64,000 nt of DNA from Cladorhizidae sp. MBARI D1340-BT2 (Eukaryota > Porifera > Demospongiae > Poecilosclerida > Cladorhizidae): contig JAQNBH010000014.1 in NCBI GenBank assembly GCA_028752905.1, forward strand, positions 17,219,250-17,283,249. The letters are read 5' to 3'. Numbering within the stretch: position 1 is the stretch's first letter; every line of letters starts with the position of its first letter. Under the pieces are notes generated by a model. It had not been told where the DNA came from and did no database searches. It saw only the letters and a list, made by a program, of their open reading frames with translations. Positions 31,230 through 41,226 of the stretch are shown in pieces. The translations under genes and the position numbers were made by a program.

Positions 31230-31250
31230 CCTCCCCCCAAGTTGGCACTG
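31230..31250 (-). other. Element C polypurine tract
   Basis: The coding strand reads CTTGGGGGGAGG directly before the 3' LTR. Confidence 0.7.
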
Positions 31251-31552
31251 GTGCTGCTGAAGTTAGTAGATCAGTTGTGGCCGTAGCTGTCAATGGGCTT
31301 CGGCCCGCGTTTGCTGTGTCGGGGGGGTGGTGGCTTCGCGGTCAGGCTGCTCTGAGCAGGCGGATGATGGGGTGACCTGGGAGTAATGATGGACCTTGGT
31401 GCTGCCGGCCTGTTCAAGGCAGGTGTGGAGGGCGGACTGGTCACAGGTCGGGTGGCCTGGGTCGGCGGTGGAGTCCGGGCGACGGAGGCGTAGGAGCGTC
31501 CCGTGTGTGGGGTGGTCGGGGTGATACTCAAGGGATTGGGGTTGGTTGGAGG

Positions 31553-34264
31553 TCACGGGGTGGTGGCTGTGGTGGGCTCTGGCACGGTGTGGGCCTCGGT
31601 GTGAGCGTTGGTTGGCGGGTAGTCAATGATCGGCTCTGGCTCCGGATGGGTGACGGTCGGCGTGTTGTTGGGGTAGGGTGTGTCGGCAAGTGGGATTGGT
31701 GGTAGTTCCTCGGTTGGGTGGGGGGTGTACCGGCGCAGGAACCGGCGGTTGCGGGTTGTGAGGCGGCCAGAGCCGTCGGTCAGTACGCCGTACTGATGGT
31801 ATTGTAACACTTCCACTACCGTCCCCGACTTGTCCCATTTGGTCGGGTGTCGTCCTGTCTGGTTTTGGATGAGCACGGTGTCACCGTTCTTGAGGGGGGA
31901 AAGGCCCTTGGTGTGCTCATCCCATCTCGCGCGACCTGCCACGGCTCGCTTGGAGAGAGCTCTCTCCCTGAGGTCGAGCTTGTCTGTCCATTCTGTGTCG
32001 GGCAGGTATCTGCCTGGTAGGCCGGGGAGGAGATCACGTGTTGGTAGGCCAAAGACGCATGTCGCTGGGGACATCTTGGTGTCTGCGTCCGGGCAGTTGC
32101 GATAAATCAGTAGGGCCTTGTGGAAGGCGTCGGACAGGGTGCCGTTGGGGCCAGTGTTCCCTGCGATTAGCCTCTTCATGGCCTTCACTGCTACTTCGGC
32201 TCTGTAGTTAGCGTGGGGGTAGTATGCCGAGGATGTTCGATGCTGTACGCCCCAGTTAGTAAGGAACGATCTTGTCTTGTGTGCCGTAAATTCTGGGCTG
32301 CCGTCTGAGGTGAGCGTGTCTGGTATGCCATACGTCGCAAAGGTATCACAGAGGGTTTGGGTTAATCCCGCTGCACCGTCCCCGGATGGGGTGACGATGG
32401 GCCAGTTGGAGTACCTATCGACAAGGACCCGGTATACCAGTCCGAGGTGGTGGAAGAAGTCCCCGCATACGTTCTGGAAGGTGTATGCGGGGGTTTCCGG
32501 TGTGACTGAGGGCATGGCCGGCTGGGATGGAGCGTTGCCGTTGCAGACACTGCAATTGACCCGTGTTGCAGTGATGTCCTTGGATATGCCAGGCCAGAAG
32601 ATGGATGATTCCGCTCGGGCGGTCATCTTGCTCGTGCCTTGGTGAGCGGCGTGTAAGGCGTCCAGACAGGTGCGGCGGAGCTTGGTTGGGATGACGATTC
32701 GGTCTCCGTATGTTATGACGCCATCTACTGCTGAGAGGGAGTCTCGGTAGGGAAAGAAGACCCGGATTGCCGGGGACATCAGGTGCCGTTTGTCCGGTGA
32801 CCCTTCCTCTATGGTGAGGGCAAGGTCCAGCAGGCTGTCGTCCGCTGCAGTGGCGATCTGGATGGCCTCCCAGCTGAGGGGGATGGCAGTGATGGCTGCG
32901 CATATGGCCGTGGAAAGGCCCACATCGTCGTCCTCGGGCGAGTGCGCAATCGAGATGCCCGCAAGCAGGGCGGAGGGGATCTTGAGGCCTGTGTGGGGGC
33001 ACGCAGTGTCGGGCGCCGTGCTGTCGTCCTGCAGAGCCATTCTCGCTGGGCTGGGGATGCCGGTGGGGTGGCGTGACAGGGCGTCGCTGGTTCGGTTGCG
33101 AACTCCGGGTATGTGCACCATGGTGAATCGGTACCTTAGCGTTTTCTCCTTAAGGTTTCTGAGACGCGTGTTGGGGATGTCCTCAAGGGATCGGTCCCCG
33201 AACAGTTTCACCAAGGGTTTGTGGTCAACGGCTATGACCAGGTTGGAGCATCCGAGAACAAAGTGGCGGGCCTTGTCCAGGGCATCAGCGACCGCTACGG
33301 CCTCTCTCTCGATCGGTGCGTATCTCGACTCCGCTGCATGTGTGAACCTGGAGTCGACCAGGGTGACCTTCCAACCCTCCTGGCAACAGAAGATCTCCTG
33401 GGACGGGCACTGGCAGTGCTTCTGGAATAGCCAGTACCCTACACCGTCCTTGCTCCAGTCCGTCGCCAGGCAAGTTGGGCGCTCCTTGTCAAAAATTCTC
33501 ACGCCCTCTTGGATCCGTGTGGTGATCTCCTTCGACGTGTCAAAAGCGAGTTGGAGGTCCTGGGTCCATGCAAAGGTGGTGGAGGGTTTGAGTAGGGACC
33601 GGAACAGGGACATTACCGATGTCATGGAGAATGCGAAGGCTACCTGGTTGCTGAGACCGAACCAGGCGCGAATGTCCATTATCCCCATGGGTGTCGGGAA
33701 GTCAGTGATTGCTCGGATGTACCTGCTGCAGGGCTTGACTTCGTCCGTTGTTATGAGGAACCCGGCAAATTCCACCTTGTCCTGTGTGAACCGGATCTTA
33801 TCCGGGTTCAGCGTGATACCATTCCTGGCGCAGACATCTAGCCACTCCGTTGCCTGGTGGAAGGCGTCCTCTATGGACTCCGACCACAGGAGGGCATCAT
33901 CTATGCACTTGGTTTTATTTGGTATCTCCGCGACCAGGCTGTCGTACCTGGCCGTGTACGCATCACCAGAGGCAATGTATCCCTGGGGGGCGGAGCAGTA
34001 TCTATATCGACCCCACGGGGTTATAAACGTGGTGTAGTGACGGTCGGGCTCCGCGAGGGCAATGGAATGGTACCCGTTCCATGCATCGAAAATGGTCTTC
34101 TTCGATCGGGTCGGGACAGCTCTGGCTTGATGGAAGGGTGATTGGGTGTGATGAGTTGCGTGTGTGGCATGGCGGTTCAATTGCTGGAAATCAATTGTCC
34201 TCCTGAGGGACCCGTTCTTTTTAGTGCAAATGACCATCCGATGGCACCAAGTGTCCGGGTCCAC
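31553..34264 (-). CDS. Element C: RT, RNase H and integrase
   Basis: A 903-residue frame. RT: VICTKKNGSLRRTIDFQQLN, then ITPWGRYRYCSAPQG, and the active-site block KCIDDALLW (Cys in place of the usual Tyr/Phe of YxDD). RNase H at about residues 290-410: LATDWSKDGVGYWLFQ, PIEREAVAVADAL, AVDHKPLVKLF, VRNRTSDALSRHP. Integrase at about 520-800: a CSVC half-finger, CGDFFHHLGLVYRVLVDRYS, LTSDGSPEFTAHKT, and the third catalytic block altered (ANYRAEVAVK, Glu kept). The tail is Pro/Thr-rich. The order is the normal gypsy order. The start lacks the first RT residues, which are in the frame at 34177-34416, so there is a shift near 34270. Confidence 0.85.
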   Translation of the reverse strand: MDPDTWCHRMVICTKKNGSLRRTIDFQQLNRHATHATHHTQSPFHQARAVPTRSKKTIFDAWNGYHSIALAEPDRHYTTFITPWGRYRYCSAPQGYIASGDAYTARYDSLVAEIPNKTKCIDDALLWSESIEDAFHQATEWLDVCARNGITLNPDKIRFTQDKVEFAGFLITTDEVKPCSRYIRAITDFPTPMGIMDIRAWFGLSNQVAFAFSMTSVMSLFRSLLKPSTTFAWTQDLQLAFDTSKEITTRIQEGVRIFDKERPTCLATDWSKDGVGYWLFQKHCQCPSQEIFCCQEGWKVTLVDSRFTHAAESRYAPIEREAVAVADALDKARHFVLGCSNLVIAVDHKPLVKLFGDRSLEDIPNTRLRNLKEKTLRYRFTMVHIPGVRNRTSDALSRHPTGIPSPARMALQDDSTAPDTACPHTGLKIPSALLAGISIAHSPEDDDVGLSTAICAAITAIPLSWEAIQIATAADDSLLDLALTIEEGSPDKRHLMSPAIRVFFPYRDSLSAVDGVITYGDRIVIPTKLRRTCLDALHAAHQGTSKMTARAESSIFWPGISKDITATRVNCSVCNGNAPSQPAMPSVTPETPAYTFQNVCGDFFHHLGLVYRVLVDRYSNWPIVTPSGDGAAGLTQTLCDTFATYGIPDTLTSDGSPEFTAHKTRSFLTNWGVQHRTSSAYYPHANYRAEVAVKAMKRLIAGNTGPNGTLSDAFHKALLIYRNCPDADTKMSPATCVFGLPTRDLLPGLPGRYLPDTEWTDKLDLRERALSKRAVAGRARWDEHTKGLSPLKNGDTVLIQNQTGRHPTKWDKSGTVVEVLQYHQYGVLTDGSGRLTTRNRRFLRRYTPHPTEELPPIPLADTPYPNNTPTVTHPEPEPIIDYPPTNAHTEAHTVPEPTTATTP

Positions 34265-34416
34265 AGGGGGACTTGTTCCAGAACTCCTAGGCGGACGTCG
34301 CGGTCCAGTCCAGCCTTCACTTCCTCCTGCCAGTGGATGGGGATGGCAATGGGGGTGTGGCAGGGTTTAGGGACAGCGTGTGGGTCAATGTGCCGGAGTG
34401 GTGGGCCGGACATCAT
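34177..34416 (-). pseudogene. Element C: N-terminal RT segment in a second frame
   Basis: The frame has PIPIHWQEEVKAGLDRDVRLGVLEQVP, the region just before the first RT motif in gypsy pol. The continuation is in the frame starting at 34264, so a one- or two-base shift lies in the overlap. Confidence 0.65.
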
Positions 34417-35408
34417 TGGTAACGGCTGGTGCTCACAGGTGTTAAAGCTGCTCGCCTTGTACAGGTCCCTGAGGTGTAGTTCCAGTTGGCCTCAGTCGCC
34501 GGGAATGGTAGGCTTGTAGGTCGGGGTGGGGCTTGTGCTCTAGTGGGGCATGAGCAAATCTTAGAGAGGGTTTGTGGACTCACATGAGGTGGAGGTAATG
34601 ACGTCGCCTTGAGAGGTCTGGGTGGCGTGGTCGCAACCACGCCGGGCGTGGTGGTTCTGGTCTGCAGGGGCGTTCTGGTCTGCAGGTCTGCATGGTAGGA
34701 GTGTTGTGTTGGTCCGGTTTGGGCTCCCCGCCCCGTCTTCCCAGCCTTGTTGTTTCCCAGAGGTAGCATAGGCGTGCTGTGAGGGAAGTCCCTGGGGAGC
34801 AGCTGCAGGTCGACGCAGGTAGCCAGACTCAGGTATAGCTTGTTTGCAATGCCTGAAAAGTATACCATCTGCCTGGACTCGAGGCCGGTGATGTTGGCCT
34901 TGATTCTCAGAATGGCGGCTCCTAAGATAGGCAGGTTGTTGCCACTTGCAGAGTACATGACTAGATTGACAGGGATGAGGTCATCTGCTGTCAACCGGAG
35001 CTTAGTCATGAGTTGTGGGCCAGCCAGGCAACTCTGGCAGCCAGTATCTGCCATAGCGCAGGCTGCGATGCCTAACTTCTCGATTCTCAGGGAATGGCCA
35101 TGGTGGCGGAAGTCCTCCGAGCGTGCAGAGACGATGACATCAACGTGGGGCTGTGGTTGGGACTTCTCCTGGGTCCAGCGACGGGTGTCTGGATTCCACT
35201 GCTGGTGATCGAGGGTCCCCTCAACCATTGTGTCTACCTGTTCGTAGATGGCGCTCTCTTGTTCTATGGATCCTTGCCAGCACATCTGGGCTGTATGATT
35301 CTGCCGTCCGCAGGAGGGGCAGGTGGTTCTGAAGGCCGGCCAATGTATGCGCCTGTGAGCTGTTCGTTCCTGTTCTCCGTGACCTGGAAGGCCACAGAAG
35401 TTACACAC
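34413..35408 (-). CDS. Element C: zinc fingers and aspartic protease
   Basis: 331 residues. The N-terminus has two Cys/His clusters (CNFCGLPGHGEQERTAH and CPSCGRQNHTAQMC), the second a shortened CCHC knuckle. A protease follows with ACAMADTGCQSCLAGP (DTG core) and NNLPILGAAILRI. The Pro/Thr-rich C-terminal 100 residues probably read beyond the protease. It overlaps the frame at 35264-35770. Confidence 0.75.
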   Translation of the reverse strand: MCNFCGLPGHGEQERTAHRRIHWPAFRTTCPSCGRQNHTAQMCWQGSIEQESAIYEQVDTMVEGTLDHQQWNPDTRRWTQEKSQPQPHVDVIVSARSEDFRHHGHSLRIEKLGIAACAMADTGCQSCLAGPQLMTKLRLTADDLIPVNLVMYSASGNNLPILGAAILRIKANITGLESRQMVYFSGIANKLYLSLATCVDLQLLPRDFPHSTPMLPLGNNKAGKTGRGAQTGPTQHSYHADLQTRTPLQTRTTTPGVVATTPPRPLKATSLPPPHVSPQTLSKICSCPTRAQAPPRPTSLPFPATEANWNYTSGTCTRRAALTPVSTSRYQ

Positions 35409-35770
35409 ACCTCGCTTGATGGGTGTGTTTCTGGTGGCGCATTGAGGTGGCAGGCTCTGTCCCCTAGTTGGTGTCGTTCTCTGGTTGGGGTAGCCGGGTT
35501 CTCGGTGGGGTGTGTGGTTGGGGGGTGGAGCATGTTATCGGGTGGGCGTGGCCTTGCCTGGTCCCAGCCTCGGTCGTGAGGGGGGCGTCGCTGCTGGCGC
35601 CTATACGTGCTGCTCACCACCTCCGTACCCTCATCATCATCGATTGCGCTAGTGGAGGTGGGCGTGGTCATTGATACTGCCGACCTTTTACCAGCTGCCC
35701 TCACCTCCACAAATCTAATGGTCTCTTCCACCCCCATGTTCTGGTCTGGGTGTTTAATGGATTTCTCCAT
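35264..35770 (-). CDS. Element C: linker frame between gag and protease
   Basis: 168 residues, low complexity in the middle (acidic, then Pro/Arg-rich). It starts within the last codons of gag in a different frame, overlapping by about 17 bases. The arrangement could reflect programmed frameshifting; I see no textbook slippery heptamer. Confidence 0.5.
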   Translation of the reverse strand: MEKSIKHPDQNMGVEETIRFVEVRAAGKRSAVSMTTPTSTSAIDDDEGTEVVSSTYRRQQRRPPHDRGWDQARPRPPDNMLHPPTTHPTENPATPTRERHQLGDRACHLNAPPETHPSSEVCVTSVAFQVTENRNEQLTGAYIGRPSEPPAPPADGRIIQPRCAGKDP

Positions 35771-36341
35771 CAGCTAACCCAATACATAACTGATCCGCCA
35801 CCCTCTCCTCACCTTGAATGGAGATGGCCTCGCAGTTAGTACATTTCTTAGTGAAACAGCATACCTTGGCCTGGCCTCGGAGTCTGGCCGCGAAAGCCCT
35901 CACTGGTTCACCCCTGTCCTGAACCATCCGGCTCAGAACCACCCTGGCCACCTTGGGGTTTTCCTCCTTCACCGCTAGGGCTCTCATCGCTCCCAGTAGG
36001 TCCCGCTCGCTCATGTCCTCCAGTTTGACCGGGTCGACTGCATTTCGAGTGATGTCACGTCTGAGTTTACTATCACAGCACTCGAGGAGTTGCACCGCGA
36101 TGTCTTGTTCTGTGGGCTGTACTGCCCCAGCGTAGGCCTTCCACCTAGTCAGAAAATATGTCCAATTCTCCGTAGTCCCTCCCGATGTCATCTCCGGTCT
36201 CTTCACGGGCGCAGGTTTAGCCTTGGTCGCTCGTCTGTGTCCCATAGCATGGGTGGACAGGACGACTGCTGTTACTGCCAGATCCAGATCAGCCGGGGTG
36301 CTGTAGGTACATCCAGGGAAGGGGCATCTGACCGCTTCCAT
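35754..36341 (-). CDS. Element C: gag
   Basis: 195 residues. The N-terminus has CPFPGCTYSTPADLD followed about 15 residues later by a THAMGH pair, a C2H2-like finger seen at the start of some cnidarian and sponge gypsy gag proteins. Then comes a helical capsid-like part (TYFLTRWKAYAGA, LLECCDSKLRRDI, RAFAARLRGQAKVC). It ends at a TAA shortly before the next frame. Confidence 0.7.
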   Translation of the reverse strand: MEAVRCPFPGCTYSTPADLDLAVTAVVLSTHAMGHRRATKAKPAPVKRPEMTSGGTTENWTYFLTRWKAYAGAVQPTEQDIAVQLLECCDSKLRRDITRNAVDPVKLEDMSERDLLGAMRALAVKEENPKVARVVLSRMVQDRGEPVRAFAARLRGQAKVCCFTKKCTNCEAISIQGEERVADQLCIGLADGEIH

Positions 36342-36425
36342 CTTGGTGGGCGTTAAATGGGGTCGCCTATTATAGTTTCCTTAGGGATCCTCCAAGTGTT
36401 GCAAACGATGCCACAATAGTCTAAG

Positions 36426-36455
36426 GACACACACTATGCCGAGTTGATGCACACA
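36426..36455 (-). other. Element C putative self-priming primer-binding site
   Basis: Starting at the first base inside the 5' LTR, the coding strand reads TGTGTGCATCAACTCGGC... for 30 nt. Its inverse complement is in the LTR itself (36525-36554), 28 of 30 matching, with the two mismatches adjacent in the middle. No TGG tRNA-type start is present. The 3' end of the LTR-derived strand would sit exactly at the LTR edge, the geometry required for priming. Confidence 0.75.
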
Positions 36456-36652
36456 TAGATGATAGCGCAGCTACGCCTTTGTCAAAGATCACACTGGATA
36501 TGAATCAGAACCTGTCTTTGACAATGTGTGCATCAACTGAGCATAGTGTGTGTCTGCGCTCATGCGTACATGTATGAATACGTATAATGGGTAAGGGGTC
36601 TACCTATACAAGAGAATACATACATAGCGATCTACTAGACCAATGTCCACTA
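36456..36652 (-). repeat. Element C 5' LTR (197 bp)
   Basis: TAGATGATAGCGC... ending ...GTCCACTA. Carries the segment 36525-36554 that pairs with the primer site. Confidence 0.9.
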
Positions 36653-39600
36653 TCTTCCATGTGCTGCTGCTTGATGCTGTGTGGTTAAGAGTGAAGGTTC
36701 TTCCATGTGCTGCTCTTTGATGCTGAGCAGTTAAACGTTAAGGTTCGTTGATGTGCTACTGCTTGATGCTGGGTGGTTAAGAGTGAAGGTGCTTTCATGT
36801 GATGCTCATTGGTGCTGGGCGGTTAAGGGTGAAAGTACTTCCATGTCCTGCTCCTTTAATCTAGGCGGTTAAGTGCGAAGGGTCTTCCATGTTCTGCTCC
36901 TTGATGCTGGTCGGTTAAGAATAAAGGTTCTTTTAAGTGCTGCTCCTTGATGCTGGGTGGTAAAGAGTGAAGGTTCTTCCTTGTGCTCCTCCTTGATGTT
37001 GGGTAGTTAAGAGTGAAGGTTCTTCCATGTGCTGCTCTTTAATGCTGTGTGGTTAAGAGTGAAGGTTCTTCCACATACTGCTCCATGATGCTGGGTGGTT
37101 AAGAGTGAAGGTTCTTCCATGATCTTCTCCTTGATGCTGGAGGTTAAGAGTGAAGGTTCTTCCATGTGCTGCACCTTGATGCTGGGCAGTTAAGAGTGAA
37201 GGTTCTTCCATGTGCTGCTCATTGATGCTGAGTGATTAAAAATCAAGGTTCTTCCATGTGCTGCTCCTTGTGATGCTGGGAAGTTAAAAGTGAAGGTTAT
37301 TCCATGTGCTCCTCCTTGATGCTGCCTGGGCGGTTAAGAGTAAAGGTTCTTACATGTTCTGCTCCTTGATGCTGGCTGGTTAATGTGAAGGTTTTTCCAT
37401 GTGCTACTCCTTGATGCTGGTTGATTAATTGTGAAAGTTCTTCCATGTGCTACTCCATGATGCTGGGTAGTTAAGAGTGAAGGTTCTCCATGTGCTGCTC
37501 CTTGATGCTGGGTGGTTAAGAATAAAGGTTCTTCCACATACTGTTCCATGATGCTGGGTGGTTAAGAGTGAAGGTTCTTCCATAATCTGCTCCTTGATGT
37601 TGGGCGGTTAAGAATAAAGGTCCTTCCATGTGCTGCTCCATGATGCTGGGTTGTTAAGAGTGAAGGCTCTTCCACGTGCTGCTCCTTAATGCTGGGTGGT
37701 TAAGTGTGAAGGTTCTTCCATGTGCTACTCCTTGATGCTGGGCGGTTAAGAGTGAATGTTCTCCATGTGCTGCTACTTGAATCTGGGCGGTTAAGTGTGA
37801 AGGTTCTTCCATGTTCTGCTCCTTGATGCTGGGAGGTTAAGAATAAAGGTTCCTCCATGTGCTGCTCCTTGGTTAAGAGTGAAAGGTCTTACTTGTGCTA
37901 CTCCTTGATGCTGGGCGGTTAAGAGTGAAGGTTCTTCCATGTGCTGTTCCTTGATGCTGGGTGATTATTGTGCTGCTCCTTGGTGCTGGGTGGTTAAGTG
38001 TGAAGGTTCTTCCATGTGCAGCTCCTTGGTGTTGGGCAGTTAAGAGTGAAGGTAACTTCCATCTGCTGCACCTTGATGTTCGGTGGTTAAGAGTGATGGT
38101 CCTTCCATGTGCTACTCCTTGATTCTGGGTGGTTAAGAGTGAAGGTTCTTCCATGTGCTGCTCCTTGATGCTAGGCGGTTAAGTGTGAAGGTTCTTCCAT
38201 GTGCTATTCCTTGATGCTGGGCAGTTAAGAGTGAAGGTTCTCCATGTGCTGCTCCTTTAATCTGGGCTGTTAATTGCGAAAGTGCTTCCTTGTTCTGCTC
38301 GTTGATGCTGGGCGGTTAAGAAAGGTTCTTCCATGTGCTGTTCCATGATGCTGGGTGATTAAGAGTGAAGGTTCTTCCATGTGCTGCTCCTTGAATCTGG
38401 GCCATTATGTGCAAAGGTTCTTCCATTTGCTGCTCCTTGATGCTGGGCGGTTAAGAATAAAGGTTCTTCCTTGTGCTGCTCCATGATCCTGTGGGGTTAA
38501 GATTAAGGTTCTTCCATGTTCTGCTCCCTGAATCTGGGTGGTTAAGTACATGAGCTGCTCCTTTATGCTGGGCGGTTAAGAATAAAGGTTCTTCCATGTG
38601 CTGCTCTTTGATACTGGGTGGTTAAGAGTAATGGTTCTTGTGCTGTTCCTTGATGCTTGGTGGTTAAGAGTAAAGGTTCTTCCATGTGCTACTCCTTGAT
38701 GCTGGGTGGTTAAGAGTGAAGGTTCTTCCATGTGCTGCTCCTTGATGATGGGCGGTTAAGTGTGAAGGTTCTTTGTTGTGCTGCTACTTGATGCTAGGAG
38801 GTTAAGAGTAAAGGTTCTTCACTGTGTTGCTCTTTGATGCTGGGTGGTTAAGAGTCAAGGTTCTTCCATGTGCTACTCATTGATTCTGGGCGGTTAAGAG
38901 TGAAGGTTCCATGTGCTACTCCTTTATTCTGGGCAGTTAAGCGTGAAGGTTCTTCTATGTGCTGCTCCTTGATACTGGGCTATTAAAATTGAAGGTTCTT
39001 CCATATACTGCTTCTTGATCCTGGGCGGTTAAGAGTGAAGGTTCTTCCATGTGCTGCTCCTTGATGCTGGGCGGTTAAGAGTGAAGGTTCTTCCATGAGC
39101 TGCTCCTTGATGCTTGGCGGTTAAGAGTGAAGGTTCTTCCATGTGCTGCTCCTTGATGCTGGGCGGTTAAGAGTAAAGGTTCTTCCATGTGGTTCTCCTT
39201 GATTCTGGGTGGTTTATGTTTTTCCTTGTGCTAATCATGATGCGAGGTGGTTAAAAGTAAAGATTCTTCCATGTGCTGCTTCTTGATGCTGGGCGGTTAA
39301 GAGTGAAGATTCTTCCATGTCCTTCTCCATGATGCTGGTTGGTTAAGAGTGAAGGTTCTGCCATGTGCTCCTCCTGGATGCTGAGCTGTTAAGAGTGAAG
39401 GTTCTTCCATGTGCTGCTCCTTGATGCTGGGCGGTTAAGAGTGAAGGTTCTTCCATGTGCTGCTCCTGGGCAGTTAAAAGTAAAGGTTCTTCCATGTGCT
39501 GCTCGTTGAATCTGGGCAGTTAAGTGGGAAGGTTCTTCCATGAGCTGCTCCTTTATGCTGAGCGGTTGAGAATAAAAGTTCTTCCAAGTGCTGCTTCATG

Positions 39601-41226
39601 CTGGGCGTTTAAGTGTTAAGGTTCTTCCATGTGCTATCCTTGATGCTGGGCAGTTAAGTGGAAGGTTCTTCCATGTGCGGCTCCTTTATGCTGGGCGGTT
39701 AAGAGTAAAGGTTCTTCCGTGTGCTGCTCCATGATGCTGGGTGGTTAAGAGTTAAGGTTCTTCCATGTGCTACTCCTTAATGATGAGCGGTTAAGTGTGA
39801 AGGTTGTTCCATTTGCTGCTCCTTGGTACTTGCCGGTTAAGAGTGAAGGTTCTTCCATGTGCTGCTCATTGATGCTGGGTGGTTAAGTGTTAAGTTTCTT
39901 CCATGTCCTATTCCTTGATGTTGGGATGTTAAGAGTGTAGATTCTTCCATGTGCTGCTCCTTGATGCTGGGTGGTTAAGAGTGAAGGTTCTTCCATGTGC
40001 TGCTCCTATGCTGGGCGGTTAAGAGTGAAGGTTATTCAGGAGCAGCACATGGAAGAACCTTCACTCTTAACCGCCCCGCATCAAGGAGGAGAACATGGAA
40101 GAACCTTCACTCTTAACCGCCCAGAATCAAGGAACAGCACATGGAAGAAGCTTTATTCTTACCTGCCCAGCATCAAGGAGCAGCAGATGGAATAACCTTA
40201 ACTCTTAACCGCCCAGCATAAAAGAGCAGCACATTGAAGAACCTTCTCGTTTAACTGCCCAGCAGCACATGGGAAGAACCTTCACTTTTAACTTTCTTTA
40301 CTCTTAACTACACAGAATCAAAGAGCAGTACATGGAAGAACCTTCACTCTTAACCGCCCAGTATCAAGGAGTAGCACATGGAAGAACCTTTATTCTTAAC
40401 TGCCCAGCATCAAGGAGCAGAAGATGGAATAAGCAGATGGAATAACCTTCACTCTTAACCTCCCAGCATAAAGAATAAAGGTTCTTCTATGTGCTGCCCT
40501 TTGATGCTAGGTGGGTAATGGTGAATGTTCTTCCATGTGCTACTCCATGATGCTGGGCGGTTAAGTGTGAATGTCCATGTGCTGCTCCTTGATGCTGGGC
40601 GGTTAAGAGTGAAGTTTATTCCATGTGCTGCTCCTTGATGCTGGGTCGTTAAGAGTGAAGGTTCTTCCATGTGCAACTCCTTGATGCTGGTCGGTTAATT
40701 GTGAAGGTTCTTCCATGTGCTACTTGTTGATGCTGGGTGGTTAAGTGTGAAGGTTCTGCGTTGTGCTGCTACTTGATGCTAGGCGGTTAAGAGTAAAGGT
40801 TCTTCCCTGTGCTACTCTTTGATGCTGGGTGGTTAAGTGTGACGGTTATTCCATGTCTACTCCTTGATGCTGGGAGGTTAAGAGTGAAGGTTCCATGTGC
40901 TACTCCTTGATTCTGGGCAGTTAAGCGTGAAGGTTCTTCCATGTGCTGCTCCTTGATGCTGGGTGGTCAAGTGTTAAGTTTCTTCCATGTCCTACTCCTT
41001 GATGCTGGGCGGTTAAGAGTGAAGATTCTTCCAAATGCTGCTCCTTGATGCTGGGTGGTTAAGAATGAAGGTTTTTCCATGTGCTGCTCCTTGATGCTGG
41101 GCAGTTAAAAGTAAAGGTTCTTCCATGTGCTGCTCCTTGATGCTGGGCAGTTAAAAGTGAAGGTTCTTCCATGTGCTGCTCCTTGAATCTTGGCAGTTAA
41201 GTGCGAAGGTTCTTCCATGAGCTGCA
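36653..41226. repeat. 46-bp satellite array, right part (about 99 monomers)
   Basis: Continuation of the array at 28805 after element C. The monomer is the same. It ends at a C-rich tract (41228 onward). A block at 40037-40470 is inverted. Confidence 0.95.
40037..40470 (-). repeat. Inverted block within the 46-bp satellite
   Basis: About nine monomers read in reverse complement (AGGAGCAGCACATGGAAGAA...). On the left the forward array stops at GGTTATTC and the inverted one starts at once; on the right the change is near AGCATAAAGAATAAAGG. No other sequence is present at either junction. Confidence 0.9.

Larger units (their letters stand above)
31035..36652 (-). mobile_element. Element C: Ty3/gypsy retrotransposon with putative self-primer, inserted in the satellite
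   Basis: A 5618-bp element with short LTRs (31035-31229 and 36456-36652) whose ends are TAG...CTA in place of TG...CA. Coding on the minus strand, in order: gag with C2H2-like motif (36341-35754), a second frame (35770-35264), knuckle/protease (35408-34413), RT-RNase H-integrase (34416-31553). Next to the 5' LTR is a 30-nt segment complementary to the element's own LTR (28/30). The LTRs differ at few bases, so it is fairly young, but frames are broken before RT. Confidence 0.9.

Noticed and set aside
32790..34037. 415-residue plus-strand protein
   Set aside because: Antisense shadow of the RT-RNase H-integrase frame of element C, which has clear motifs.
35754..35770. Programmed minus-one frameshift between the gag and next frame of element C
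   Set aside because: The frames overlap, but I see no slippery heptamer, and mutation is equally likely because other shifts exist. It is kept only as a remark in the feature.
28805..41226. CRISPR-like regularly spaced repeats
   Set aside because: Monomers are directly adjacent 46-bp units with no unique spacers, in an animal genome. It is a satellite.
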